40,198 bases of DNA from a virus, in the IMG/VR virus record IMGVR_UViG_3300030233_000279, positions 1 through 40,198 of that record. One strand, written 5' to 3'. This document shows, one piece after another, positions 15,521-23,068 of this stretch. The stretch's first letter is position 1. Every line of letters starts with the position of its first letter. The notes under the pieces are model-generated. The model searched no databases and had not been told where the DNA came from. It was given only the letters and a program-made list of their open reading frames with translations. Made by a program: the position numbers and the translations under genes.

Positions 15521-16306
15521 ATGAACCGCAAACTGATCGCCGGCCTGATTGTCGGCCTATCGCTATTGGCCAGCGGCTTCGCTGGGTCGACACCACCGGA
15601 GCCGGAAAAGATGGAATTCGTTCAAGAGATCGAAGGGGTCGAGCTGCCGCCGCACGCGAAGTGGTACACGGTTCTGGTTACCGCCAAGGGGAAGCAGACG
15701 CCGATCGCCGGCTGGTTCGATTCCGATCCGCGGCTTGCCGAGCTGAAGCGCAAGACCGAATGGCGACACTATCAAAGCAATAGCGACGCCTTCCGGCACC
15801 AGCTGCAGCCGTCCTATGGAAATGATTTCCCGATGCTGGTGATCCAGGACGTGGACGGGGCGATGCGTGCGCAACTGACCGGCACGCTGCTAAAGCAGCT
15901 CGAGACGCCGGAGGAACTGGTCGGGGCCCTGGATCTGGCCGCGCAGACATTGCGGCCGGTCGAGATGCGGAAGGCACGCGAGAAAGTCGTGGGCGGTTGG
16001 ATCTTCAACCGACGGCCGCGGCCGCGACCATTTCCGAACAATTGCCCCGATGGCAATTGCAAACCGGATCTTCCGCCCGCGCCCAATGAGGACGACTACC
16101 AAGATCCACCGGCCGAAGAGAAAGCGAAGGACACGCCGCCGGCGAAGTCGTCGACCCCTTGGGCTGACCTGGTGATCTCTATCTTCGGCGATCGAGCCAA
16201 GCCTTGGGTGAATGGATTCAACCCAGCGGAAACGGCGATCGCCGGCGGAATAGTTGGCGCCGCGATCTGGTGGAAACGCCGGAAGAAACGCAAGGCTCGC
16301 GCCTAG
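15521..16306 (+). CDS. exported, C-terminally anchored protein, possibly thioredoxin-fold
   Basis: With start ATG 15521 (GGGGGA five bases upstream; ATG 15518 and 15509 are alternatives) the protein has 261 residues. MNRKLIAGLIVGLSLLASGFAG is a signal peptide. The globular part (WYTVLVTAKGKQTPIAGWFDSD..., DFPMLVIQDVDGAMRAQLTG) resembles a thioredoxin-type fold without the CxxC site. A Pro-rich linker follows, then a C-terminal helix (ETAIAGGIVGAAIWW) and a KRRKKRK stop-transfer end. It probably faces the periplasm. Function unknown; exclusion or lysis control is possible. Confidence 0.6.
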   Translation: MNRKLIAGLIVGLSLLASGFAGSTPPEPEKMEFVQEIEGVELPPHAKWYTVLVTAKGKQTPIAGWFDSDPRLAELKRKTEWRHYQSNSDAFRHQLQPSYGNDFPMLVIQDVDGAMRAQLTGTLLKQLETPEELVGALDLAAQTLRPVEMRKAREKVVGGWIFNRRPRPRPFPNNCPDGNCKPDLPPAPNEDDYQDPPAEEKAKDTPPAKSSTPWADLVISIFGDRAKPWVNGFNPAETAIAGGIVGAAIWWKRRKKRKARA

Positions 16307-16358
16307 TTTTCAGTTTGAAGTTTTCAGTTTTCAGTAAACCAACGAAGGGAATCGTTGC

Positions 16359-16844
16359 ATGATCGATTTAGTTACCAACCCGGTTTTCCTGGGACTGGCC
16401 GCGGCCGTTTATATCTTGTTCATCCACAAGCCGAAGGATGAAGCCGAAGGCGGCCAGGCGGACGCAACCACGTCGACCACGAAGGCGAAAGATACCACGC
16501 TGATCGGCCGCGTGGTCGATCGCGTGGAATCGAAGGTCCTGCAGAAGGCCCAAGCGGCCGCGGCCCGCCACAATCTGCCCATCGTCGCCGATCTACTCGG
16601 GGCGGTCGAACGCGGCGACGGGCCGGGCCTGGTAACCGTTGCCGAAAACCTCTCGGAAACGATGGCCACGCCGGAAGGCCGCCGCTATCTGCTGGGCAAA
16701 ACGGTCCGCAGCTGGATCGCGGAGATCGCCGAACACGACCCTGGCGAGTTTACCGCGATCGCCGCGGACGTGAACAACCGAAAGAAGGATATCGAAGACA
16801 ACGCCAAGCGGATCGCCTCTAACGGCGACCTGAAGGCGCAGTAA
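16359..16844 (+). CDS. N-terminally anchored helical protein
   Basis: The 161-residue protein starts MIDLVTNPVFLGLAAAVYILFI, a membrane anchor, and is otherwise soluble and helical with charged repeats. A short TTTTCAGT-type repeat (GTTTTCAGTTTGAAGTTTTC, then another copy) lies in the 16307-16358 spacer. It ends the membrane/secreted gene group. No family recognised. Confidence 0.55.
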   Translation: MIDLVTNPVFLGLAAAVYILFIHKPKDEAEGGQADATTSTTKAKDTTLIGRVVDRVESKVLQKAQAAAARHNLPIVADLLGAVERGDGPGLVTVAENLSETMATPEGRRYLLGKTVRSWIAEIAEHDPGEFTAIAADVNNRKKDIEDNAKRIASNGDLKAQ

Positions 16845-16863
16845 CGGACAACCGTTTGAGGAA

Positions 16864-16897
16864 GCCCCGCGGCGGTTCTTCGGAGCTGTCGCGGGGC
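16864..16897 (+). other. hairpin after membrane gene group
   Basis: GCCCCGCG (16864-16871) pairs with CGCGGGGC (16890-16897). No T-run follows; it may add to the terminator just downstream. Confidence 0.5.
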
Positions 16898-16908
16898 AAG
16901 GGTACAAG

Positions 16909-16981
16909 CGGCCGCCGCGGCTGACGGTTTTGTCCATCCGCTGGCCAGGTCAATCGCAAGATGCGCGGCGGCCGTTTTTTT
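16909..16981 (+). terminator. terminator with long apical region
   Basis: CGGCCGCCGCG (16909-16919) pairs perfectly with CGCGGCGGCCG (16964-16974), followed by T7. The 44-base apical region has no clear fold. Confidence 0.7.
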
Positions 16982-16985
16982 ATTT

Positions 16986-17045
16986 CAACGCTTCCGCGTC
17001 GGCTTCTCTGGGCGACCGTCGCAATTTCAGCACGAAGGGGCATCT
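16986..17045 (+). repeat. late intergenic element, short copy
   Basis: Box 1 CAACGCTTCCGCGTCGG is at 16986-17002. A shorter spacer leads to GCGAC-C-GTCGC (17012-17022), then CAGCACGAAGGGGCATCT and the start codon of the terminase-like gene. Confidence 0.75.
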
Positions 17046-17969
17046 ATGTTTATCCATCTAGTTGCGTGGTGTTTAATTCTTCTTTCGCTGATCGTCGCGG
17101 TCGAGTTGTGCCGCTGGCTTTTCATCTGGCCACCAGATGACGAACCGGACGACGACGAATGCGAAGGAATGAAAGAGGCCTGCCGCTACGACTTCCGGAA
17201 GTTCTGCGAGTACTATCTTCCGGAAACCTTCTATAACGAATTCACGCCACGCCAAGCGCGGACAATCGCCGGCCTGCAGTCGGTGATTTTGTTCGGCCAT
17301 CATGGCGAAGCAGAAATGCACCACGGCGAAGGCACTACGTCGATGATCAAGGCCGCGGCGATCTGGGCGGCCGCGTATCGGCACCGCGACTTTATCGTGG
17401 TGTTTACCGGCCAGGCATCGGCTGCCGAAATGATGCGTCGCCAGGTCGAGGCCGAACTATGGCACAACGAGCGGCTGTGGGAAGACTTTCCGCAAATTGA
17501 CCCCTGGCCGCCGATCGCCTTTCTGTCGATCACCGAAAGCCTAAAGGGAATTATTGAAACGACAGCGGACGGCAAGCGGATCCGCCCCGATTGTGTCCTG
17601 GCCGATTCTATCGGCGGTTGGGCGCGTTCCCTTTCTGATCTCGAAAACCGTAGGCGTACCTTTCAAAGGTTCGTCGGTGCTCTCCATTTCTGCCAACCAG
17701 GTAGCAAGAAGCTGGCCGTCGCTGAACTGGTAGGAGTTGAACCGCCGCGGCCGTCGACGATCGCCAGCATGAAGGCAAGCGAGATCCGCGGCTTATTCGG
17801 CCAGCCAGGCCGACGGGTGAAAGCCGGCGAAGCGGTCGTCTACGTGGATGATCAGGAAGGCGATCCACCAGCTGCCCCGCAAGACCCCCATGTCGCCACT
17901 ACACTTCGCAACCTAAAGAAAGCCCGCGAAGCGGTCGATCGGATGCGATCGCAAAACAAGAGCGAATAG
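17046..17969 (+). CDS. membrane-anchored inactive relative of the large terminase ATPase
   Basis: The 307-residue protein begins with a membrane helix (residues 3-27, LVAWCLILLSLIVAVELCRWLFIW). Residues 44-190 align with residues 99-290 of the phage's own large terminase: EACRYDF against EACRYDL, a large hydrophobic block, WEDFPQ against VEDFPE, and RPDCVLADS against RPDLVLLDD. The Walker A site is HHGEGTTS (92-99), so the catalytic lysine is Thr97, and the Walker B acidic pair becomes ADS. The nuclease domain is missing. It should not hydrolyse ATP. It lies directly before the terminase genes and may be a membrane-bound partner or packaging regulator. Confidence 0.75.
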   Translation: MFIHLVAWCLILLSLIVAVELCRWLFIWPPDDEPDDDECEGMKEACRYDFRKFCEYYLPETFYNEFTPRQARTIAGLQSVILFGHHGEAEMHHGEGTTSMIKAAAIWAAAYRHRDFIVVFTGQASAAEMMRRQVEAELWHNERLWEDFPQIDPWPPIAFLSITESLKGIIETTADGKRIRPDCVLADSIGGWARSLSDLENRRRTFQRFVGALHFCQPGSKKLAVAELVGVEPPRPSTIASMKASEIRGLFGQPGRRVKAGEAVVYVDDQEGDPPAAPQDPHVATTLRNLKKAREAVDRMRSQNKSE

Positions 17970-17977
17970 GGGCACAC

Positions 17978-18160
17978 GTGAAACCTTCCGACCTGACCAA
18001 ACTGTCGATGAAGAAGGCCGCGGAGCTTATGCACGTCGATCGGGCCGTGATTGTTGAGCTGGTGAAAGACGGCTGCCCACGCAACGCCAACGGCACGATC
18101 AACCTTTACAAGCTAAGCGCCTGGCTACTGCTGCGCACCAAGGGGGAAGCCGTTGGCTAG
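17978..18160 (+). CDS. small HTH protein, possible minimal terminase small subunit
   Basis: The 60-residue protein starts at GTG 17978. KKAAELMHVDRAVIVELVKDGCPRNANGTINLYKLSAWLLLR matches the winged-helix DNA-binding domain of Nu1-type small terminases and excisionases. Its position immediately before the large terminase, with an eight-base overlap, supports a packaging role. It would be much shorter than a normal small terminase, which carries an oligomerisation domain; the N-terminal extension of the next protein may supply this. Confidence 0.6.
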   Translation: MKPSDLTKLSMKKAAELMHVDRAVIVELVKDGCPRNANGTINLYKLSAWLLLRTKGEAVG

Positions 18161-20450
18161 TTTGAAAATCGACGCGGCCGAATTGTTGAAGGAGATCAAC
18201 GACGCCGGCCTGGGCAACGTGATCGACGCGCGAACACTACGCCGGCACCGCGACCAATGGGAGCTTGGCAAGTCGATCGACGTGGGAACCTATGCGGCGC
18301 ACCTGGTCGATCGCTACCAGGCGAAGCAAGCCAAGTCGACCAGCTACGAAGATAAGAAAGACAAGGCCCGCCAGCGCAGCGAGGACGCCACCCGCAAGGG
18401 CCAGGACATCGGGGCGCTGCCCGATATTGTCGATCCGGACCGCCGCGAAGCGTGCCGCTATGATCTGCGGCTATTCTTCGACACCTACATCGCCCCCGAG
18501 GATTTCTTCGCGTGGTCACCCGATCACCTGGACATCTTCGCCACGATGCAAGACGCGATTCTAAACGGCGGAAACTTCGCGCTGGCCATGCCCCGCGGAT
18601 CCGGCAAGACGACGATCACCGAAGCGGCCGCATTGTGGGCGCTGCTATTCGGCCACGTGAAATTCGTGGTGATCGTGGGCGCGACCGGAGAGAAGGCGAT
18701 CGACTTGCTGGAAACGATCAAGACTTACATGGTCGCGAAGGAAAAGCTAGTCGAGGATTTTCCGGAAGCGTGCGTCCCGATTATGAAGCTGGAAGGCCAG
18801 CCAGGCCGCTGCCGCGGCCAACGCTGCCAGGGGAAGCGAACGCAGATAGGCTGGCACGAAGATGAGCTAATCTTTCCCACGATCGAGGGCAGCGCCTGCA
18901 GCGGGTCGATCGTCCGGACGTTTGGCATCACGGCGAAGGGGATCCGCGGCCAGAAGTACACCAACGCCGAAGGGGTAACCTTCCGGCCTGACCTGGTACT
19001 GTTGGACGATCCGCAAGACGACGAATCGGCGGCTAGCCCGGGCCAGGTCAAGAAACGCGAGAAGACAATCAACGGCACGATCGGCCGGCTAGGGGGACCT
19101 GGCAAGCCGGTTACCTTGATTATGCCTTGCACGGTGATCGAGCCGGACGACTTGGCGTCGCGCTACCTGGACCGCAAACGCTACCCGCGTTGGTCCGGCA
19201 AGCTGGTACAGATGATGAAATCTTTTCCCGCCAACGAGGCGATCTGGGAGGAGTACTTCACGATTCTGCGCGAGGAACTGGCCGCCGGCAAAGGCAAGAA
19301 GCGGGCCAACGCGTTCTATAAGAAGAACCGCGCCGAAATGGACCGCGGGGCCGTTGTCTATTGGGTTCACCGCTGGGATCCTGGCGAGCTGTCCGCGATC
19401 CAACACGCGATGCATATCCGCGACGACGACCCGGAAACCTTCGCGGCCGAATATCAGAACGACCCGATCAGCGCCGGCACGGTCGACCTGGTGATCGTCA
19501 CCGCGGAAGAGATCGCGGCGAAGGTTCACAGCTACGGCCGCGACCAGCTGCCGATCGATACCGATCTGGTCGTGGGCTACGTCGACCTGCAGCTGCGGGT
19601 TCTCTATCACGCCTTGGGCGCGATGCGTTGGGATTTTACCGGCCACGTCCACACCTACGGCACCTGGCCGAAGCAACCGACCAAATATTTCATTTACAGC
19701 CCCAAGATCGCCGCGCCCATTCAGAACCACAAAACGGCCGAAGGGATCCGCCTAGGCGATCTATCGGAAGAGGCCCAAATCCGCCAGGCGCTCGAGATCC
19801 ACGTAAACCAAGATCTGATGCTACGCACCTGGAAGCGTGAAGGGGACGGCGCAGAATTCCAGATCGATCTTCTGTTGATCGATATGGGGGACTGGACGCA
19901 CATCGTGAAGCAGTTCATCGCCGAATCTCCCCACCGCGCCCGCCTGATGCCGAACAAAGGCCGCGGCGTCGGCGCGAAGAACGCCAAGATCAGCGAAACG
20001 GTTAAGAAGCCAGGTGAAGAGATCGGCGAGGAATGGATCATTCCGCGGGCCAAGGGGAAGAATCCGCTACGGCATATTATCCACGATACGAACCACTGGA
20101 AGAGCGCCGTACAAAACCGCTGGAAGTCGCCGATCGGCGAGCCTGGTTGCCTGACGCTTTACAACGCGAAGCCGCACGAGCATCGGATGATCTCAGAACA
20201 CTGCTCGGCGGAATTCGCCAACCGGATGAAGAACGAGAACAGCGGCAACACGGTCGACGAATGGAGTCTCAAACCGAACCGCGACAACCATCTTCTGGAC
20301 TGTATCAGCGGCCTGCACGTCGCCGCAAGCCGCAAGGGGTGTGCTGTGCCTTCGGCCGAACTGATGAAGGCGAAGCCGAAGAAGAAACGGGGCGGCAGCG
20401 GCAAGAAGAAGCTGAGCGAACTACGACGCGAAAAGCAGATGGGGCGCTAA
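18153..20450 (+). CDS. terL: terminase large subunit
   Basis: The 765-residue protein starts at TTG 18153 after AAGGGGGAAG. It powers packaging of phage DNA into the prohead and cuts the DNA. Residues 1-95 are an HTH-like, charged extension. The ATPase domain has Walker A PRGSGKTT (147-154, Lys152), Walker B LVLLDDPQ (281-288) and a C-motif-like IMPCT near 323. The RNaseH-fold nuclease has Asp478 (GYVDLQ), Asp577 (LLIDMG) and the late Asp in NHLLDCISG. It is longer than most large terminases because of the N-terminal extension. Confidence 0.9.
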   Translation: MASLKIDAAELLKEINDAGLGNVIDARTLRRHRDQWELGKSIDVGTYAAHLVDRYQAKQAKSTSYEDKKDKARQRSEDATRKGQDIGALPDIVDPDRREACRYDLRLFFDTYIAPEDFFAWSPDHLDIFATMQDAILNGGNFALAMPRGSGKTTITEAAALWALLFGHVKFVVIVGATGEKAIDLLETIKTYMVAKEKLVEDFPEACVPIMKLEGQPGRCRGQRCQGKRTQIGWHEDELIFPTIEGSACSGSIVRTFGITAKGIRGQKYTNAEGVTFRPDLVLLDDPQDDESAASPGQVKKREKTINGTIGRLGGPGKPVTLIMPCTVIEPDDLASRYLDRKRYPRWSGKLVQMMKSFPANEAIWEEYFTILREELAAGKGKKRANAFYKKNRAEMDRGAVVYWVHRWDPGELSAIQHAMHIRDDDPETFAAEYQNDPISAGTVDLVIVTAEEIAAKVHSYGRDQLPIDTDLVVGYVDLQLRVLYHALGAMRWDFTGHVHTYGTWPKQPTKYFIYSPKIAAPIQNHKTAEGIRLGDLSEEAQIRQALEIHVNQDLMLRTWKREGDGAEFQIDLLLIDMGDWTHIVKQFIAESPHRARLMPNKGRGVGAKNAKISETVKKPGEEIGEEWIIPRAKGKNPLRHIIHDTNHWKSAVQNRWKSPIGEPGCLTLYNAKPHEHRMISEHCSAEFANRMKNENSGNTVDEWSLKPNRDNHLLDCISGLHVAASRKGCAVPSAELMKAKPKKKRGGSGKKKLSELRREKQMGR

Positions 20451-20453
20451 GTC

Positions 20454-20645
20454 ATGGCAACCAAATCACCACCAGCAAAGGCCGAAGACGAACGTACCGC
20501 CACGCCTGGCGTGCAATGTCCGGCGTGCGGATGCGGCCACGCCCCGGTATATTACACGCGGCAGCAATTGAACAAGACGGTCCGCCGGCGGACGTGTCGC
20601 AATTGCGGCAAGCGATTTTCCACCACTGAACGCGTTACCGGATAG
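20454..20645 (+). CDS. small NrdR/Ogr-like zinc ribbon protein
   Basis: The 63-residue protein has CPACGCGH (about 22-29) and RRTCRNCGKRFSTTE (about 45-59), which is the zinc ribbon seen at the N-terminus of NrdR and in phage Ogr/Delta-type activators. Only the ribbon is present. In late operons, Ogr-like proteins activate late transcription, so this is a candidate factor for the late elements, but the match is to the ribbon alone. Confidence 0.65.
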   Translation: MATKSPPAKAEDERTATPGVQCPACGCGHAPVYYTRQQLNKTVRRRTCRNCGKRFSTTERVTG

Positions 20646-20654
20646 GCGATCCCC

Positions 20655-20840
20655 ATGGCAAACGATCCCAGAAGCAACTTCAAAATTCACGCCCAAAAAG
20701 TGCAAGATGGGTCGGCCGCGGCGGCGCTCAATTGCTTAATGCAAATGGTCGAGATCCAACACCAGCGGATCGAAGACCTGGAACGCCAGCTCGAGCAGCT
20801 GCGACGCGGCAACACCGGCCTAGTCGACGGCATAGGTTAG
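20655..20840 (+). CDS. small coiled-coil protein
   Basis: The 61-residue protein starts at ATG 20655. The middle is a helix rich in heptads (MVEIQHQRIEDLERQLEQLRRG). It lies in a run of three very small genes between terminase and connector. Function unknown. Confidence 0.55.
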   Translation: MANDPRSNFKIHAQKVQDGSAAAALNCLMQMVEIQHQRIEDLERQLEQLRRGNTGLVDGIG

Positions 20841-20857
20841 TCGCACCAGGCGAACGG

Positions 20858-21040
20858 ATGGATCCGAACAGCAAAAAACGAAAAAGGCCGCCAGCCGAAC
20901 CGACACGCCCCGCGGATCCGGTCGGCTTCCATGAATACCAGGCACACCTCTTGCGCGAGATCGCCAAACGCCTGGCAATTCCCGCGGAGTACTTCAACGC
21001 GGCCGATTCTCACACCGCGGCCGACGACCGGGCCGAATAG
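20858..21040 (+). CDS. small hypothetical protein
   Basis: The 60-residue protein starts at ATG 20858 with a weak ribosome site. A basic Pro-rich N-terminus (DPNSKKRKRPPAEPTRP) is followed by HEYQAHLLREIAKRLAIPAEYFNAAD. The second part faintly resembles a segment found in portal proteins (REIA..L.IP..YF), but no more can be said. Confidence 0.45.
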   Translation: MDPNSKKRKRPPAEPTRPADPVGFHEYQAHLLREIAKRLAIPAEYFNAADSHTAADDRAE

Positions 21041-21269
21041 GCCGATTCTCTACGCCACGAAATGGCACATTTCGACGCCAGCCCCTAGCCTCTGGCGAAA
21101 TGAAAAGCGGCAAAGTTCCAGATATGGAACGCATTCCGAAAAACGGCCGCGAAGGGCACGTTTCGATCTAACCAACGCCGCGGTGATCGCGTAACACCAC
21201 CATCTAACAAGCCGCGGCGTGATGGGCGGGCCGGAAATGACGGCCGCCAATCCGCCGCGCATTTTCATG
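21041..21269 (+). other. gene-free, strongly structured spacer
   Basis: No coding frame is credible. Four hairpins lie in 180 bases: CGCCAG/CTGGCG (21076-21097, with flanking CATTT/AAATG), GTTCCA-GATA-TGGAAC (21115-21130), ACGCCGCGG/CCGCGGCGT (21175-21220), and GGCGGGCCG/CGGCCGCC (21225-21248). None has a T-run. It may be a small RNA, a long leader, or part of a packaging signal. Confidence 0.5.
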
Positions 21270-21347
21270 CAACGCGTCGGCGTCGGTTCGGATAGCCGGC
21301 TGGAAAGCAATTAGGCGGGGAACCGCCTCAGCAAACTAGGGGCAGGG
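21270..21347 (+). repeat. late intergenic element before gpW-like gene
   Basis: Box 1 variant CAACGCGTCGGCGTCGG is at 21270-21286. AGGCGG-GGAA-CCGCCT is at 21313-21328, then CAGCAAACTAGGGGCAGGG and the start codon. CAGGGATG over the start matches the CsrA core CARGGAUG. Confidence 0.85.
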
Positions 21348-21548
21348 ATGGCGGACACTAACGCGGAATCGATCGAGAAGCTGGAAACTGCGGCGACCCA
21401 ACCGAAGCAAGTCACGGTCGACGGCGTGACGGTTCAAGCGCATTCGCTTAAGGATCAGATCGAGCTTGATCAATACCTTGGCAGGAAGAAAGCCGCGCAG
21501 AAGGGCGGAATGCGTTTCCAGCAATACGTTCCACCTGGGACCGCGTAG
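21348..21548 (+). CDS. gpW-like head-tail joining protein
   Basis: The 66-residue protein starts at ATG 21348. QVTVDGVTVQAHSLKDQIELDQYLGRKKA then GMRFQQYVPPG resembles lambda gpW (length 68; DGRRVEF.A.SVSDLKKYI, then RRRGPAGF). Its position between terminase and portal is the same as in lambda. It would close the head and join the tail. Confidence 0.65.
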   Translation: MADTNAESIEKLETAATQPKQVTVDGVTVQAHSLKDQIELDQYLGRKKAAQKGGMRFQQYVPPGTA

Positions 21549-21559
21549 GAGCTGCCAAC

Positions 21560-23068
21560 GTGGTACAAGCCAACAAATCGCTAAGCCCGATCCTGGGGGC
21601 CAACGGCCAGCCGATCGCCCGCGAACCTTCCGCGGCCGTGATCGAGCGGCAACGCGGCCGGATCCAAGAGCTGCGGGCGAAGTACGACGCCGCGGTTACC
21701 AACTTCCAAAATGTGAAGCATTGGACCAACGCGGACAATCTTTCCGCCGCGTCGGCGGCCAATCCTGCCGTGCGCCGGCGGCTTCGATCGCGTGCCCGTT
21801 ATGAGTGCCGCGAAAACAACAGCTTCGCCAAGGGGATGATCGACACGCTGGCCAACGACATCGTCGGCCGCGGTCCCAACCTGCAGATCCACCACACCAA
21901 CCAGGCCGCGGCAAAGCAGCTCGAGCGAAATTTCCGCCGCTGGATGAAGCGGATCGGCCTACCGGCTACGCTGCGGACCGGGGTTACCAGCGAAGTTGGC
22001 GACGGGGAGATCTTCGCAGTCGCTACCAACAACCCGAACGTCCGCAACGCGGTCCAACTGGACGTCCGGCTTCTGGAAGCCGATTACTGCAGCGACTTCG
22101 GCGGCTTCCAGTCGACCACGTTCGACGATGGGATCGAGTACGACCGCGGCGGCTACCCGGTTGCCTACAACTTTCTCGAGGATCATCCCGGCGACAACTT
22201 TGTCGGGGCAAGCCACTGGAAGACGAAACGCGTCCTGGCCGACCAGGTGATTCACTACTTCCGCCAAGATCGACCAGGCCAACGCCGCGGCGTTCCCTGG
22301 GTCGCGCCTGCGTTGCCGTTGTTCGCGTTGATGCGTCGCTACACGCTGGCCGTCACCATGTGCGCCGAAACGGCCGCGCGGCATTCGGGCGTCATGTACG
22401 CCGATGGCCACCAGGTGGTGCCCGATGAAGACGTCGACCCGATGGACACGATTGAATTCGAAATGAATTCAATGTTGACGCTGCCGATCGGCTGGAAGCT
22501 GGGGCAGCTCAAAGCGGAGCAACCGACCACCACTTACCAGATGTTCCGCGACGCGCTGCTTTGCGAGATCTCGCGTTGTCTCAATATGCCTTTCAACAAG
22601 GCCAGCGGCAATTCGAGCGGCTACAACTTCGCCAGCGGTCGGCTTGATCACCAGACTTACTTCGAGTTTGTCGACATCGAGCGGAGCAACCTGGAAACGC
22701 TTTTCCTGGACCGCGTCTTTCTGTGGTGGATCAACGAGGCGGTTTTCATCCCTGGCGAGATCCCGGCCGGAATCGGGCCGATCGATCAGCTCGATTACAC
22801 GTGGCGATGGCCGAAGCACCAGCACATCGATCCGCAAAAGCAAGCCGCGGCCGACCTGCAGCTCTGGAACGGCGGCCTTTTGACGGATGAAGAATATCAG
22901 CTCGAGAACGGCCGCGACCCGGAAGAACACTACGCCAGCTTAGAGCGGCAGTATAAGCGTCGCGCCGCAATCGGTGCGCCGCTGCCTGGCTTCCAGCAAG
23001 GGGCAGGAAACCAGGAAGCCAACCCAACCACGGACGAAGAAGAGGCGGCCACCGATGACGACGCGTAA
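21560..23068 (+). CDS. phage portal protein, lambda gpB family
   Basis: The 502-residue protein starts at GTG 21560. Family blocks are RARYECRENNSFAKGMIDTLANDIVGRGPNLQ, WMKRIGL, VTSEVGDGEIFAVATNN, VRLLEADYC, VIHYFRQDRPGQRRGVPWVAPAL, and CLNMPFNKASGNSSGYNFASGRLDHQTYFEFVDIER, all characteristic of the lambda-type portal. It forms the ring through which DNA enters. The C-terminus is acidic. It overlaps the next gene by 14 bases. Confidence 0.92.
   Translation: MVQANKSLSPILGANGQPIAREPSAAVIERQRGRIQELRAKYDAAVTNFQNVKHWTNADNLSAASAANPAVRRRLRSRARYECRENNSFAKGMIDTLANDIVGRGPNLQIHHTNQAAAKQLERNFRRWMKRIGLPATLRTGVTSEVGDGEIFAVATNNPNVRNAVQLDVRLLEADYCSDFGGFQSTTFDDGIEYDRGGYPVAYNFLEDHPGDNFVGASHWKTKRVLADQVIHYFRQDRPGQRRGVPWVAPALPLFALMRRYTLAVTMCAETAARHSGVMYADGHQVVPDEDVDPMDTIEFEMNSMLTLPIGWKLGQLKAEQPTTTYQMFRDALLCEISRCLNMPFNKASGNSSGYNFASGRLDHQTYFEFVDIERSNLETLFLDRVFLWWINEAVFIPGEIPAGIGPIDQLDYTWRWPKHQHIDPQKQAAADLQLWNGGLLTDEEYQLENGRDPEEHYASLERQYKRRAAIGAPLPGFQQGAGNQEANPTTDEEEAATDDDA

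Noticed and set aside
16307-16358. short TTTTCAG repeats as a CRISPR or regulatory array
   Set aside because: Only three imperfect units with no spacers; a similar low-complexity patch occurs within the coding repeat protein near 37850.
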